Shown here: piece by piece, positions 32,510 through 40,215 of the stretch
Position numbering within the stretch: the stretch's first letter is position 1
How the letters are laid out: each line of letters begins with the position of its first letter
NCBI RefSeq assembly: GCF_002874775.1
Contig: NZ_CP020991.1
Location: 434,001 to 498,000, forward strand
Source: Monoglobus pectinilyticus
GTDB taxonomy: Bacteria > Bacillota > Clostridia > Monoglobales > Monoglobaceae
DNA: 64,000 nucleotides
Direction of reading: 5' to 3'
Notes under the pieces: generated by a model
The model's database searches: none
The model's input: only the letters and a program-made list of their open reading frames with translations
Told to the model about the DNA's origin: nothing
Position numbers and translations under genes: made by a program

Positions 32510-34549
32510 TTATTCACGGTCGTCCAGCACATCATCTATCGCTTTTTGAAGCTGCTCTAATGCTATATCCATATCTTGGTTTGAAAGCTGCGCTCCGGCT
32601 ATGGTTATATGTCCGCCGCCTCCCAGCCGTTCCAAAATCAGCTGAACATTAACGGTCTCCAAAGAACGCCCGCTAATAATTATCTTGTGACCAAGCCGGG
32701 CTATAACAAATGAAGCCTCTATACCTGATATATTTAAAAGTTCATCGGCCGCTTTTGCAACCAACACCTGCAAATCTTTGCCGGTATCTTCACAAACAGC
32801 AACAGCTATATTATCTCGGTATATTTTTGCACTGCTGATAACCTTAGACAATCTTACAGAATCCCTTATATCAGTTTTAAACAACCTTCTGATATTAACC
32901 GGGTCAACGCCCATTCTTCTCAAATACGCAGCCGCTTCAAATGTTCTGACTCCGGTTTTAAAGGTAAATCCTTTAGTGTCAAGAAATATTCCTGCATACA
33001 GCGCCTCAGCTTCCTTTAAACCAATTTTAGGATTATCCTGAATATACTGTAGAATTTCTGTTACCATTTCACATGCTGAAGACGCATACGGCTCATGATA
33101 TGTGAGCACAGCATTGTCAATAAAATCTTCAGAACGGCGATGATGGTCAATAAGAACTATTGACTTTGAGGCTGACAAAACCTCTTCAAATTCAACCATG
33201 CTGCGCCTGTGCGTATCAACTACAATTACAAGTGTTTGCTTATCCATTAAGGTCAGCGCTTTATCACCTGTTATAATATTATTCATATATTTAGGATCAT
33301 TAGTAAAATTATTCAAAAGCAATTTTGCGTTAGTATTGTTTTTTCTCATAACAATATAGGTGTCTACGCCGCGGCTTTTTATCGCCTGATAAAGTCCAAT
33401 AGAAGCGCCTAAACAGTCCATATCACCATTTTTGTGACCCATTATCATAACGCATGAACACTGGTCGATGGCTTCACGCAAAGCATGTGCCATAACCCTC
33501 GCTTTAACCTTAGTGCTTTTTTCAACCTCCCGGCTTTTGGCTCCGTAAAACTTATAGGCGATTGGTGATTTTACAACTACCTGGTCTCCGCCTCTGCCGA
33601 GAGCCATCTCCAAAGCAAGATTAGCCATCTTATTGTTTTCATCTAAAGTTTCTCCGCCTCTGCCTGTTCCAATACTGAGAGTCACCGGAATTTTATTCTC
33701 AAGATTTATATTTCTAACGTCGTTTAATACATTATACTTTTCTTTTTCTATAATATCATTATATTCCTTATTATGAAAAAAGACTAGGAACTTTTCTCTT
33801 TCATATCTCCTGGATACACCATTGGCATTTGAAACCCATGCGTTAACACACCTCTCAATCTCTCCAAGCAAAGCTCCATGATTTGAATTCGGAGTCTCTT
33901 TAAGAACCTCGTCATAATTATCTATAACAACAAGACACTGAACGCACTGCTTATCGTCAAAATCCTGCTTTAATTCCATAAAATCTGTAATATCCACAAA
34001 ATATAAGCCTGCCAATGTATCGGAAATCAAGTCTGAATGGACAGCTCTGCCATTTATTAAATATGTTCTTCCATTAAATTCAAATTCATCTACTACATTT
34101 ACCTGACTCTCAAGATATCTGTTTATGGAAAGATTATTGAATAAATCCTGAATATACTCTCCATAATGCGACTCTCTGCCAATCATATCAAGAAAATTAT
34201 CATTACTCCATTTTATTTCTCCCTCTGAGTTTATAACTACCATAGGATGAACAAATGTTTTGACCGCTGTCTGTGTGACTGCGTCAACACAAAAAGAGTA
34301 ACTCTGCATATAATGATAAAACCGTTTCTTCCTGGATTTTAAAGTTACGACTCCATACACAAGCAGCGCAATGGAAAATAAAATTTCCACAAATCCAAAG
34401 GCTGACATATCATTTCCAGGTTTATTATTGAATAATATAGTAAATAAACCAAAGAGGAAAACAACAATACAGCTGACAACAGTGTTAAAAAAACCGGATC
34501 TGATTTCAGAAATAGTATAATCTTTTGACTTATTAACTTTCACTGTCAT
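32510..34549 (-). CDS. gdpP: Cyclic-di-AMP phosphodiesterase GdpP
   Basis: 679 residues, typical for GdpP. It hydrolyses c-di-AMP to pApA, controlling potassium, osmotic and wall homeostasis. Two N-terminal membrane helices (about 20-65), a PAS-like domain (about 90-175), a degenerate GGDEF domain (about 195-315, signature lost, as is normal for GdpP), then the DHH domain with MGHKNGDMDCLGASIG, VVVDTHRRSM and LIDHHRRSED, and DHHA1 with GGGGHITIAGAQL. ATG at 34549 was chosen over a GTG one codon earlier because of the AAGG spacing (6 nt). It overlaps yybS by 17 nt. Confidence 0.95.
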   Translation of the reverse strand: MTVKVNKSKDYTISEIRSGFFNTVVSCIVVFLFGLFTILFNNKPGNDMSAFGFVEILFSIALLVYGVVTLKSRKKRFYHYMQSYSFCVDAVTQTAVKTFVHPMVVINSEGEIKWSNDNFLDMIGRESHYGEYIQDLFNNLSINRYLESQVNVVDEFEFNGRTYLINGRAVHSDLISDTLAGLYFVDITDFMELKQDFDDKQCVQCLVVIDNYDEVLKETPNSNHGALLGEIERCVNAWVSNANGVSRRYEREKFLVFFHNKEYNDIIEKEKYNVLNDVRNINLENKIPVTLSIGTGRGGETLDENNKMANLALEMALGRGGDQVVVKSPIAYKFYGAKSREVEKSTKVKARVMAHALREAIDQCSCVMIMGHKNGDMDCLGASIGLYQAIKSRGVDTYIVMRKNNTNAKLLLNNFTNDPKYMNNIITGDKALTLMDKQTLVIVVDTHRRSMVEFEEVLSASKSIVLIDHHRRSEDFIDNAVLTYHEPYASSACEMVTEILQYIQDNPKIGLKEAEALYAGIFLDTKGFTFKTGVRTFEAAAYLRRMGVDPVNIRRLFKTDIRDSVRLSKVISSAKIYRDNIAVAVCEDTGKDLQVLVAKAADELLNISGIEASFVIARLGHKIIISGRSLETVNVQLILERLGGGGHITIAGAQLSNQDMDIALEQLQKAIDDVLDDRE

Positions 34550-35519
34550 CACCAGCCTTTTTCAACATTCTAATATCTATGTTTGCATCAAGCATACCCG
34601 CAAACATTAAAATATAGAAAATTATTGAGATAAAGAAATATCCCAAAATAAGAATCAGCAAATATATCCCAAACCTTGAATAACCGCTTCTGAACTTTTT
34701 CCGCAAAGAAAAATCCACCAGCGATAAACCGTCAATAACAAGGACAAATGATAAAACCGCAACAACGTTTTTTAGAGCTAATGTATATATCGAACTGTCA
34801 TTTGACATAAATGACACAATCATTAAAAGAACAGTCACTACGCTCAAACTCTTAGGAACTTTTATCATATAGAACCTAACATACTCGTAATTCTTCACTC
34901 TAAATCTTTTCATAAAAAAAATACAAAGAGAAGTTATAATATAACCCATTACTGAAGCCGCAACCACAAGTATTGTCGGGAAATAAGTTAATATTATTTC
35001 TTTAGTTTGTTTTAACGCCTCGCTGACTATATTTCCCATATCTGCAGAATTTTCAACAGATGAAATATACGTGTTCATAGCGCCCTGAACGGAATTAATC
35101 GTCTCGTCAAGCATTCCGGCAATTCCGTTTTCTCCGCCTGCCATAACGTTAAGAATCATGACATCTAAGACAAGACCAAATAAAACAGCAGCTATGCCGG
35201 ACGCCAGCGTCACATAGTATCTGCAGTTATGCGACATACAATAACCGATTACTAATCCCGGAAGCAAAGTAATCAGTCCTGATAACGGACCTGAAATTAT
35301 ATCACCGGTCACAATAAAAATAAGCAGCAATGACGCAATAAATGAAGCGGCAGATATATATACGCCTTGCCGTATCATCAAATATGCGAGAGGTATACCG
35401 CAGACAAACATTGCCAGCGTTCTGAAAACAGGAACATAAATCCCCATAAACATCAATAAAACAGTGAGCGCAGCAACTATTGCCCCCTCACAAACCGCTC
35501 TTGCGGTAACTTTTTTCAT
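34533..35519 (-). CDS. yybS: DUF2232 / YybS family polytopic membrane protein
   Basis: 328 residues, about eight membrane helices in two clusters (residues 10-130 and 175-315). The family (DUF2232) is found beside gdpP and rplI across Firmicutes, exactly as here, but its activity is unknown; a substrate-binding S-component-like role has been suggested from topology. The ATG has AAGG 7 nt upstream. A soluble loop at about 135-170 follows the first helix group. The name rests mainly on synteny plus membrane pattern. Confidence 0.85.
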   Translation of the reverse strand: MKKVTARAVCEGAIVAALTVLLMFMGIYVPVFRTLAMFVCGIPLAYLMIRQGVYISAASFIASLLLIFIVTGDIISGPLSGLITLLPGLVIGYCMSHNCRYYVTLASGIAAVLFGLVLDVMILNVMAGGENGIAGMLDETINSVQGAMNTYISSVENSADMGNIVSEALKQTKEIILTYFPTILVVAASVMGYIITSLCIFFMKRFRVKNYEYVRFYMIKVPKSLSVVTVLLMIVSFMSNDSSIYTLALKNVVAVLSFVLVIDGLSLVDFSLRKKFRSGYSRFGIYLLILILGYFFISIIFYILMFAGMLDANIDIRMLKKAGDDSES

Positions 35520-35562
35520 ATTCAGACCTTCTTGTAATTAAAGATTGTATAAAACAAATATA

Positions 35563-35877
35563 TCAAAGAGACTTAAGAAGTTTAGACAAATCTCCATAAC
35601 GTCTCTCAATAAAATGTTCACTATCAATCTCAGATTTTAGTTTCTGCTTCATAACGTCATTTATATCATCAAAATCAACACCCAATCTAAACGCCAATAC
35701 ATATGCGACGTTTAAAAGGCATGCAGTATCCTCGGTGAGATTTGTAAGAGTTTCACAATCTGTCTCCGCTGAAATATCACCAAATAAATCTGTTACTTTT
35801 TGAAGAAGCTCTACTTTAAGCAATTCTACTGTTTTAATATTATTCGCTATATCAATTTCCAAACCAATCACCCTCAT
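35563..35877 (-). CDS. MazG-like family protein
   Basis: 104 residues, all-helical, with NNIKTVELLKVELLQKVTDLF and LTEDTACLLNVAYVLAFRLGVDFDDI, matching the MazG-like nucleotide pyrophosphohydrolase family of Firmicutes. It lacks the full ExxE-ExxD metal set of true MazG, so activity is uncertain. The ATG at 35877 has no ribosome site; a TTG at 35862 preceded by GAGG 9 nt upstream is a serious alternative and fits where relatives begin. It is the first gene of the 12-gene operon, just after a good promoter. Confidence 0.75.
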   Translation of the reverse strand: MRVIGLEIDIANNIKTVELLKVELLQKVTDLFGDISAETDCETLTNLTEDTACLLNVAYVLAFRLGVDFDDINDVMKQKLKSEIDSEHFIERRYGDLSKLLKSL

Positions 35878-35904
35878 TTGACTACAAAAATAACAATGTA
35901 ACTT

Positions 35905-35933
35905 ATTTTACCAAACTTTTGCCCTTATTTCAA
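35905..35933 (-). promoter_or_regulatory. Promoter of the MazG-to-wecB operon
   Basis: Minus-strand -35 TTGAAA (35928-35933) and -10 TAAAAT (35905-35910) with a 17-nt spacer, about 30 nt before the first start codon of the operon. Confidence 0.7.
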
Positions 35934-35953
35934 GTACTTTTCAAAATAAATAT

Positions 35954-35983
35954 GTGACAAAAAGAAATTAGCACGCATAGTAT
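35954..35983 (+). promoter_or_regulatory. Candidate feoAB promoter
   Basis: -35 GTGACA (35954-35959), 18-nt spacer, -10 TAGTAT (35978-35983), just upstream of the feoA ribosome site. The match is moderate, and no Fur box was recognised. Confidence 0.4.
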
Positions 35984-36005
35984 GATTGTAGAAAAGGGTG
36001 ATAAT

Positions 36006-36284
36006 ATGAGTGAAAATAGTGAATATCAAATTTTTCCACTAAATAAACTGGTTCCGGGCGAGACAGCTATAATAGTAAAAATTGATTCTGAAATAAAAGA
36101 ACATAAAAACCATCTAATCAATTTAGGCTTTATGCCCGGTGAAAAAATAACTCCGGTTTTTAAGTCCCCGCTGGGAGATCCGATTGCATATATCATTGGC
36201 AGAAGTATTCGCATTGCTCTTCGTGAGAGGGAGGCAAAAAAAATATTTGTGACAGGAGATTTATATGAAACTGAAATGGTTTAA
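36006..36284 (+). CDS. feoA: Ferrous iron transport protein A
   Basis: 92 residues from the ATG at 36006, which has AAAGGGTG upstream; an earlier ATG at 35982 lacks a ribosome site and would place 8 odd residues at the front. FeoA is a small cytoplasmic SH3-like protein that binds FeoB and supports Fe(II) uptake. FPLNKLVPGETAII and NLGFMPGEKITPVFKSPLGDP are the family signatures. Its end overlaps feoB by 20 nt. Confidence 0.92.
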   Translation: MSENSEYQIFPLNKLVPGETAIIVKIDSEIKEHKNHLINLGFMPGEKITPVFKSPLGDPIAYIIGRSIRIALREREAKKIFVTGDLYETEMV

Positions 36285-38214
36285 ATCCGGAAACGGAGAA
36301 AAAAATGCGGCTAAGCTTACTCTTTACCTTCTAGGCAATCCTAACGTAGGAAAAAGCACAGTTTTTAACGCTTTGACCGGACTAAAACAGCACACAGGCA
36401 ATTGGTCCGGGAAAACAGTAGACGCCGCATTCGGAAAATATACATATAACAATATCGAACACAAAATAATAGACCTGCCCGGAACACATGCTGTCAACTC
36501 CTGTTTTTCAGAAGAAGAAGTTACAGGAACAGAAATTATGCTGGGCTCAAAAGATTCACAGGAATCAGTCTGCCGCTCAACCACTATTATAATCGGAGAC
36601 GGAACCAGTCTTGAAAGAAGTATCGGGCTTGCTCTGGATTATTTAGAAAAGTGCGGAAACAACGCTATATTTTGTGTAAATCTTTGTGATATTGCGAAAA
36701 AAAAGGGTATAGAAATAAATTTTGAAAAACTTCAGAAAACACTTGGAATTCCCGTTATCGGGATATCTGCTAAGAAAAAATCTGACATCAATTCACTAAA
36801 AACATTAATAGATGATTTTATGCTGAATCCAAAAAATATTAAAATAAAATCCGGGTTAGACGGAGACGCCGTTAACTTCAAAAATGACTGTTCTTCTTCA
36901 ATCTCCGGACGTATGCAAACAGCAAAAAAGATTATGAATGAGTGTGTTAAATATACAAAAGACCAAAATGAAAAAAACTTTGAATATAAATTCGATAAAA
37001 TTCTGACCTCAAAAAGATACGGTATACCAATAATGATTCTGTGTCTTGGATTCATTTTATGGCTAACAATATGCGGAGCAAATTATCCATCGGACCTTTT
37101 AGCAAAACTATTTGGGTTTTTAAAACCATATGTTGAGGGCTTTTTTGTTTATTTACACTTCCCCCAATTCCTGATTGGAATTTTGTGTGACGGTGTATAC
37201 GAAACTGTAACTTGGATAATCGCGGTTATGCTGCCTCCGATGGCAATTTTCTTTCCTCTTTTTACATTGCTGGAAGATTTCGGATTTCTGCCGCGTATTG
37301 CTTTTAATCTTGACAAATGCTATGCACGAACTAACATGAGCGGGAAACAATGCCTTACACAATGCATGGGGCTTGGATGCAACTGTGTCGGAGTTGTAGG
37401 CGCTCGTATAATGCCAAACGAAACTCAGAGAACTGTGGCAATACTAACAAACAGTCTTATGCCATGCAATGGTCGCTTCGCTCTGTTGATTGCAATGTCA
37501 ACCATTTTTATCGGCGGCTCCATGGCCGTTCAGGTATCCGGAGTAATACCTATGCTATGCGTTTTGTTTCTTATTTGTCTTTCGGTTGTTGTTACCTGGT
37601 GCGTTTCATATTGTCTTACAAAAACAATATACAAAAATGACAATGAAATTTTTGCACTGGAACTTCCAGAATACCGCAAACCGGAAATTGCAAAGACGCT
37701 GATAATCTCGCTTGTAAACCGAACTGCCAAAATTGTCGGCAGAGCTTTATTGGTATCAGCTCCGACAGGCGCACTGGTCTGGCTTATGGCAAATATACAA
37801 ATTGACGGCATAACATTACTCAGCTACGCTTCAAACGCCCTTGACCCATTCGGAAGATTTTTAGGAGTTGACGGCTTCATAATATTGGCCTTTATACTAT
37901 CTCTGCCTGCAAACGAAATAACTCTGCCCATACTTGTTATGGGATATTTAGCGACAGGTTCAATGACAGAAATAAGCGATATGGAAACCTTAAAAAATAT
38001 TCTTACCGCAAACGGCTGGACAATTGTTACCGCAATTAATATGATGCTTCTTACATTATATCATTCACCATGTATAACAACACTGCTCACAATATATAGT
38101 GAAACCAAAAGTTTAAAAACCGTTGCTTTATCAATAGTGATTCCATGCGTCGTAGGTATTCTGCTGTGTCTTTTAGTAAAATACGGATTCGCCATAATAA
38201 GCCTTTTTATGTAA
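36265..38214 (+). CDS. feoB: Ferrous iron transporter B
   Basis: 649 residues, slightly short for FeoB (about 670-770). N-terminal G domain: G1 GNPNVGKS (residues 22-29), G3 DLPG, G4 NLCD. The membrane part has two Gate regions, the first with GLGCNCVGVVGARIM carrying the conserved Cys, the second with SLPANEITLPI. It imports Fe2+ across the inner membrane, gated by GTP. AGGAG precedes the ATG, which lies inside the end of feoA. The insert after the G domain (about 165-245) is short and Lys-rich. Feo systems are the main iron route in anaerobes. Confidence 0.95.
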   Translation: MKLKWFKSGNGEKNAAKLTLYLLGNPNVGKSTVFNALTGLKQHTGNWSGKTVDAAFGKYTYNNIEHKIIDLPGTHAVNSCFSEEEVTGTEIMLGSKDSQESVCRSTTIIIGDGTSLERSIGLALDYLEKCGNNAIFCVNLCDIAKKKGIEINFEKLQKTLGIPVIGISAKKKSDINSLKTLIDDFMLNPKNIKIKSGLDGDAVNFKNDCSSSISGRMQTAKKIMNECVKYTKDQNEKNFEYKFDKILTSKRYGIPIMILCLGFILWLTICGANYPSDLLAKLFGFLKPYVEGFFVYLHFPQFLIGILCDGVYETVTWIIAVMLPPMAIFFPLFTLLEDFGFLPRIAFNLDKCYARTNMSGKQCLTQCMGLGCNCVGVVGARIMPNETQRTVAILTNSLMPCNGRFALLIAMSTIFIGGSMAVQVSGVIPMLCVLFLICLSVVVTWCVSYCLTKTIYKNDNEIFALELPEYRKPEIAKTLIISLVNRTAKIVGRALLVSAPTGALVWLMANIQIDGITLLSYASNALDPFGRFLGVDGFIILAFILSLPANEITLPILVMGYLATGSMTEISDMETLKNILTANGWTIVTAINMMLLTLYHSPCITTLLTIYSETKSLKTVALSIVIPCVVGILLCLLVKYGFAIISLFM

Positions 38215-38294
38215 ATTCTATGATAAAAATTACCGAAATAAAACAAAGTTAGCCTATTCATTAGTGTAAAATGTAAAAAATTGCTTTCCAAACA

Positions 38295-38323
38295 TTGACA
38301 GAAGAAATTCGTTAGGGTATACT
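38295..38323 (+). promoter_or_regulatory. Strong sigma-A promoter of the SCP2 gene
   Basis: TTGACA (38295-38300), 17-nt spacer, TATACT (38318-38323): consensus -35 and a one-off -10, about 40 nt before the start codon. Confidence 0.85.
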
Positions 38324-38365
38324 CTTTATAGAAAAGATTTATATTCAAAGGATAGGTGATTTTAA

Positions 38366-38836
38366 ATGACTTTTGACCAGGCAGTTGAAAAGGTTCAAGG
38401 CATTATGAAAGACGCAAATGTAAATGATATGGACAGCGTTGCTATTCAGATTCATTTTACTAATAAGGACTGCGAGGGAACAATGTACATTTCTACAAAA
38501 AACGGTCAGATTGACGTTCAAGGCTACGACTATAAAGACTGCGACGCTGCAATAGAATTAATGTATGGCGACCTTACAAAGATTTTAACCGGCAGACTCA
38601 ATGCTGCTACAGCTATTGAAAAAGGAACTGTTACTGTTACAGGAAATGCTGACGCTCTTTCAGCTATATCTTCATGTGCTAAAAAGCCTGCAGTTAAAAA
38701 AGCCGCTGCTAAGAAAACAACTGCTAAAAAGGCTGCATCTACTGAACCGGCTGCTAAAAAAGCAACTATATCTGCCGCAAAACCGGCTGCAGCAAAAACA
38801 ACTTCAAAGACTACAGCAAAAAAGACGACTAAATAG
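38366..38836 (+). CDS. SCP2 sterol-carrier domain protein with H1-like Lys/Ala tail
   Basis: 156 residues. Residues 1-105 match the SCP2 sterol-binding fold (FDQAVEKVQGIMKDA; EGTMYISTKNGQIDVQ; DAAIELMYGDLTKILTGRLNAATAIEKGTVTVTGNADAL), a small lipid-binding domain found in many Clostridia. Residues 108-156 are almost only Lys, Ala, Thr, Ser and Pro with repeated KKAAAKK and KKTTAKK blocks, like histone H1-type tails that bind DNA or RNA. AGGTGA precedes the ATG. A strong promoter and terminator make it a single-gene unit, so it may be abundant. What the tail binds is not known. Confidence 0.85.
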   Translation: MTFDQAVEKVQGIMKDANVNDMDSVAIQIHFTNKDCEGTMYISTKNGQIDVQGYDYKDCDAAIELMYGDLTKILTGRLNAATAIEKGTVTVTGNADALSAISSCAKKPAVKKAAAKKTTAKKAASTEPAAKKATISAAKPAAAKTTSKTTAKKTTK

Positions 38837-38851
38837 ATTATTACTTAAAAT

Positions 38852-38903
38852 AAAGACCATCCTGCGGCGAACTTATTGTTCGTTATCACAGGGTGGTCTT
38901 TTT
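38852..38903 (+). terminator. Terminator of the SCP2 gene
   Basis: Outer 13-bp stem AAAGACCATCCTG (38852-38864) with CAGGGTGGTCTTT (38889-38901, one G-T pair), an inner CGAAC / GTTCG hairpin, then a T-run. It lies 16 nt after the stop. Confidence 0.92.
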
Positions 38904-38936
38904 AATCAGCAATAGCTAATCATCAAGTTAAAAGTC

Positions 38937-39194
38937 TTAATTATTTTTCAGCTTTATTAATCTTACGCTTTCACTTAAAGAAGTAAAATCCTTAGATTTA
39001 GAATTGTTTGCACAGGTGCTTTGGATTTCTTGAACTTCATCACAGTCGTATTCTGAAATAATCAAAGCAATATCCCTTTTCATCTTATCAATTCTGCTCA
39101 TTGTTCCATTTCTTAAATCATTGGATTCACGCTTTACTTCTTCAATATTACCAACGCTCTTATTAACAAAACTTCTTACAACAGCTGAATTCAT
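38937..39194 (-). CDS. Small hypothetical protein from a consensus promoter
   Basis: 85 residues, no family recognised. ATG at 39194 has GGAG 8 nt upstream; a GTG three codons earlier overlaps that site and was rejected. The sequence is charged and probably helical (EEVKRESNDLRNGTMSRIDKMKRDIALIISEY), with two Cys (in YDCDEV and STCANN) and no signal or membrane segment. It has a perfect TTGACA-17-TATAAT promoter and about 95 nt of leader, so strong expression is expected. It ends 36 nt from the SCP2 terminator, which could serve both strands. No function is proposed. Confidence 0.7.
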   Translation of the reverse strand: MNSAVVRSFVNKSVGNIEEVKRESNDLRNGTMSRIDKMKRDIALIISEYDCDEVQEIQSTCANNSKSKDFTSLSESVRLIKLKNN

Positions 39195-39297
39195 TACCGA
39201 CACTCCTAACCTGACTAACCTTAAATATTAACAGTTAATAAATACAATATCAATCTTCAGAAATCATTCAGAAAACCTTTTGTAACACTTTTGTAAT

Positions 39298-39326
39298 ATT
39301 ATAGCAGGTTATGGAGTAAATGTCAA
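39298..39326 (-). promoter_or_regulatory. Perfect-consensus sigma-A promoter
   Basis: Minus-strand TTGACA (39321-39326), 17-nt spacer, TATAAT (39298-39303). It drives the 85-residue protein. Downstream of the -10 a TTACAAAAG direct repeat follows in the leader. Confidence 0.88.
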
Positions 39327-39385
39327 TAACTTTTTTACACTTTTTTCTGCAAACTTTCGGCAGAATACTTCTTTTAAAATATCTT

Positions 39386-39778
39386 TTATATATTCTTGCC
39401 GGAGATAGCCTTTCTTTCAGCATCTATCTCATGAATCAACTTTATAAAACTCCAGCGGCGGTTTGTATCTGTAAGCATAGCCTTAGCAGATATACTTATT
39501 TTATTTTTCTTCATAAAATTCAACACCTTATCAAGATCGCTTTTACTTAAACCGCATAATAACATAAACTCAAAATCAATATCATTTGAATATAGAACTG
39601 CCGGCTCTTTCTCATTTGCATATTCCTCAGGCCAGGCAATATATTCAACTTTGTCTCCAAGAGAACCGTTATCAACTAACTTAACCTTTATACCCATTAG
39701 TCCCAATACAGGTTTCATTCTGTTATATTTTTCTTCTTTAACATTATACAATAGAATTATTGGTTTCAAATTTATCAC
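39386..39778 (-). CDS. DUF3783 family protein
   Basis: 130 residues matching DUF3783, a small uncharacterised Clostridia family: IILLYNVKEEKYNRMKPVLGLMGIKVK at the front and MLLCGLSKSDLDKVLNFMKKNKISISAKAMLTDTNRRW at the end, a sequence that suggests an alpha/beta fold like a nucleotide-accessory domain. The GTG at 39778 has GAGG only 2-3 nt upstream, so the exact start is uncertain; a TTG three codons later has the site 11 nt upstream. It follows the alaS-hinT terminator and may be transcribed by readthrough. No catalytic residues are evident. Confidence 0.75.
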   Translation of the reverse strand: MINLKPIILLYNVKEEKYNRMKPVLGLMGIKVKLVDNGSLGDKVEYIAWPEEYANEKEPAVLYSNDIDFEFMLLCGLSKSDLDKVLNFMKKNKISISAKAMLTDTNRRWSFIKLIHEIDAERKAISGKNI

Positions 39779-39805
39779 TTCCTCTAAAAATATTTTTATT
39801 AAACA

Positions 39806-39832
39806 AAAAGGGTATCAAAAAGATACCCTTTT
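39806..39832 (-). terminator. Terminator after the HIT gene
   Basis: Perfect stem AAAAGGGTATC / GATACCCTTTT with a 5-nt A loop on the plus strand; T-rich on both sides, so it can act in both directions. It ends the 48464-39838 operon. Confidence 0.93.
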
Positions 39833-39837
39833 ATTTT

Positions 39838-40182
39838 TTAACCCGGAGGCCACTGTAGAGAACGGCCTGCTAAAACATGAAAATGCAAATGCCCAACCGT
39901 TTGTCCTCCATCTTCGCCGCAGTTATTGACTATTCTATACCCTGCTTTATCAAAGCCCTTTTCCTTTGCAACTTTTGAGATTGCAGTAAAAATCTTGCCG
40001 ATAATTTCAGCGTTATTATCATCAAGCTCATTAGCGGAACCAATATGCTGTTTCGGTATAAAAATTATATGCGTCGGGGCTTTTGGGTCAATATCTAAAA
40101 ATGAATACACATATTCGTCTTCATAAACCTTATTTGACGGCACGTCCCCCGCCGCTATTTTACAAAACAAACAATCATCCAT
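39838..40182 (-). CDS. HIT family nucleotide-binding protein (HinT-like)
   Basis: 114 residues, normal for HinT. These cytoplasmic dimers hydrolyse adenosine phosphoramidates. The N-terminal CLFCKIAAGDVPS and the histidine triad HLHFHVLAG near residue 100 are intact, followed by the Trp-Pro-Pro-Gly end. GAGG lies 10 nt before the ATG. It is the last gene after alaS (33 nt) and is followed directly by a terminator. Confidence 0.95.
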   Translation of the reverse strand: MDDCLFCKIAAGDVPSNKVYEDEYVYSFLDIDPKAPTHIIFIPKQHIGSANELDDNNAEIIGKIFTAISKVAKEKGFDKAGYRIVNNCGEDGGQTVGHLHFHVLAGRSLQWPPG

Positions 40183-40215
40183 AATTATCTGTCCTCACTT
40201 TCATAAATAAATATA

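Noticed and set aside
33600-33980. Active GGDEF cyclase inside gdpP
   Set aside because: The GGDEF signature is missing, as in all GdpP proteins; the domain is degenerate by nature, not newly damaged.
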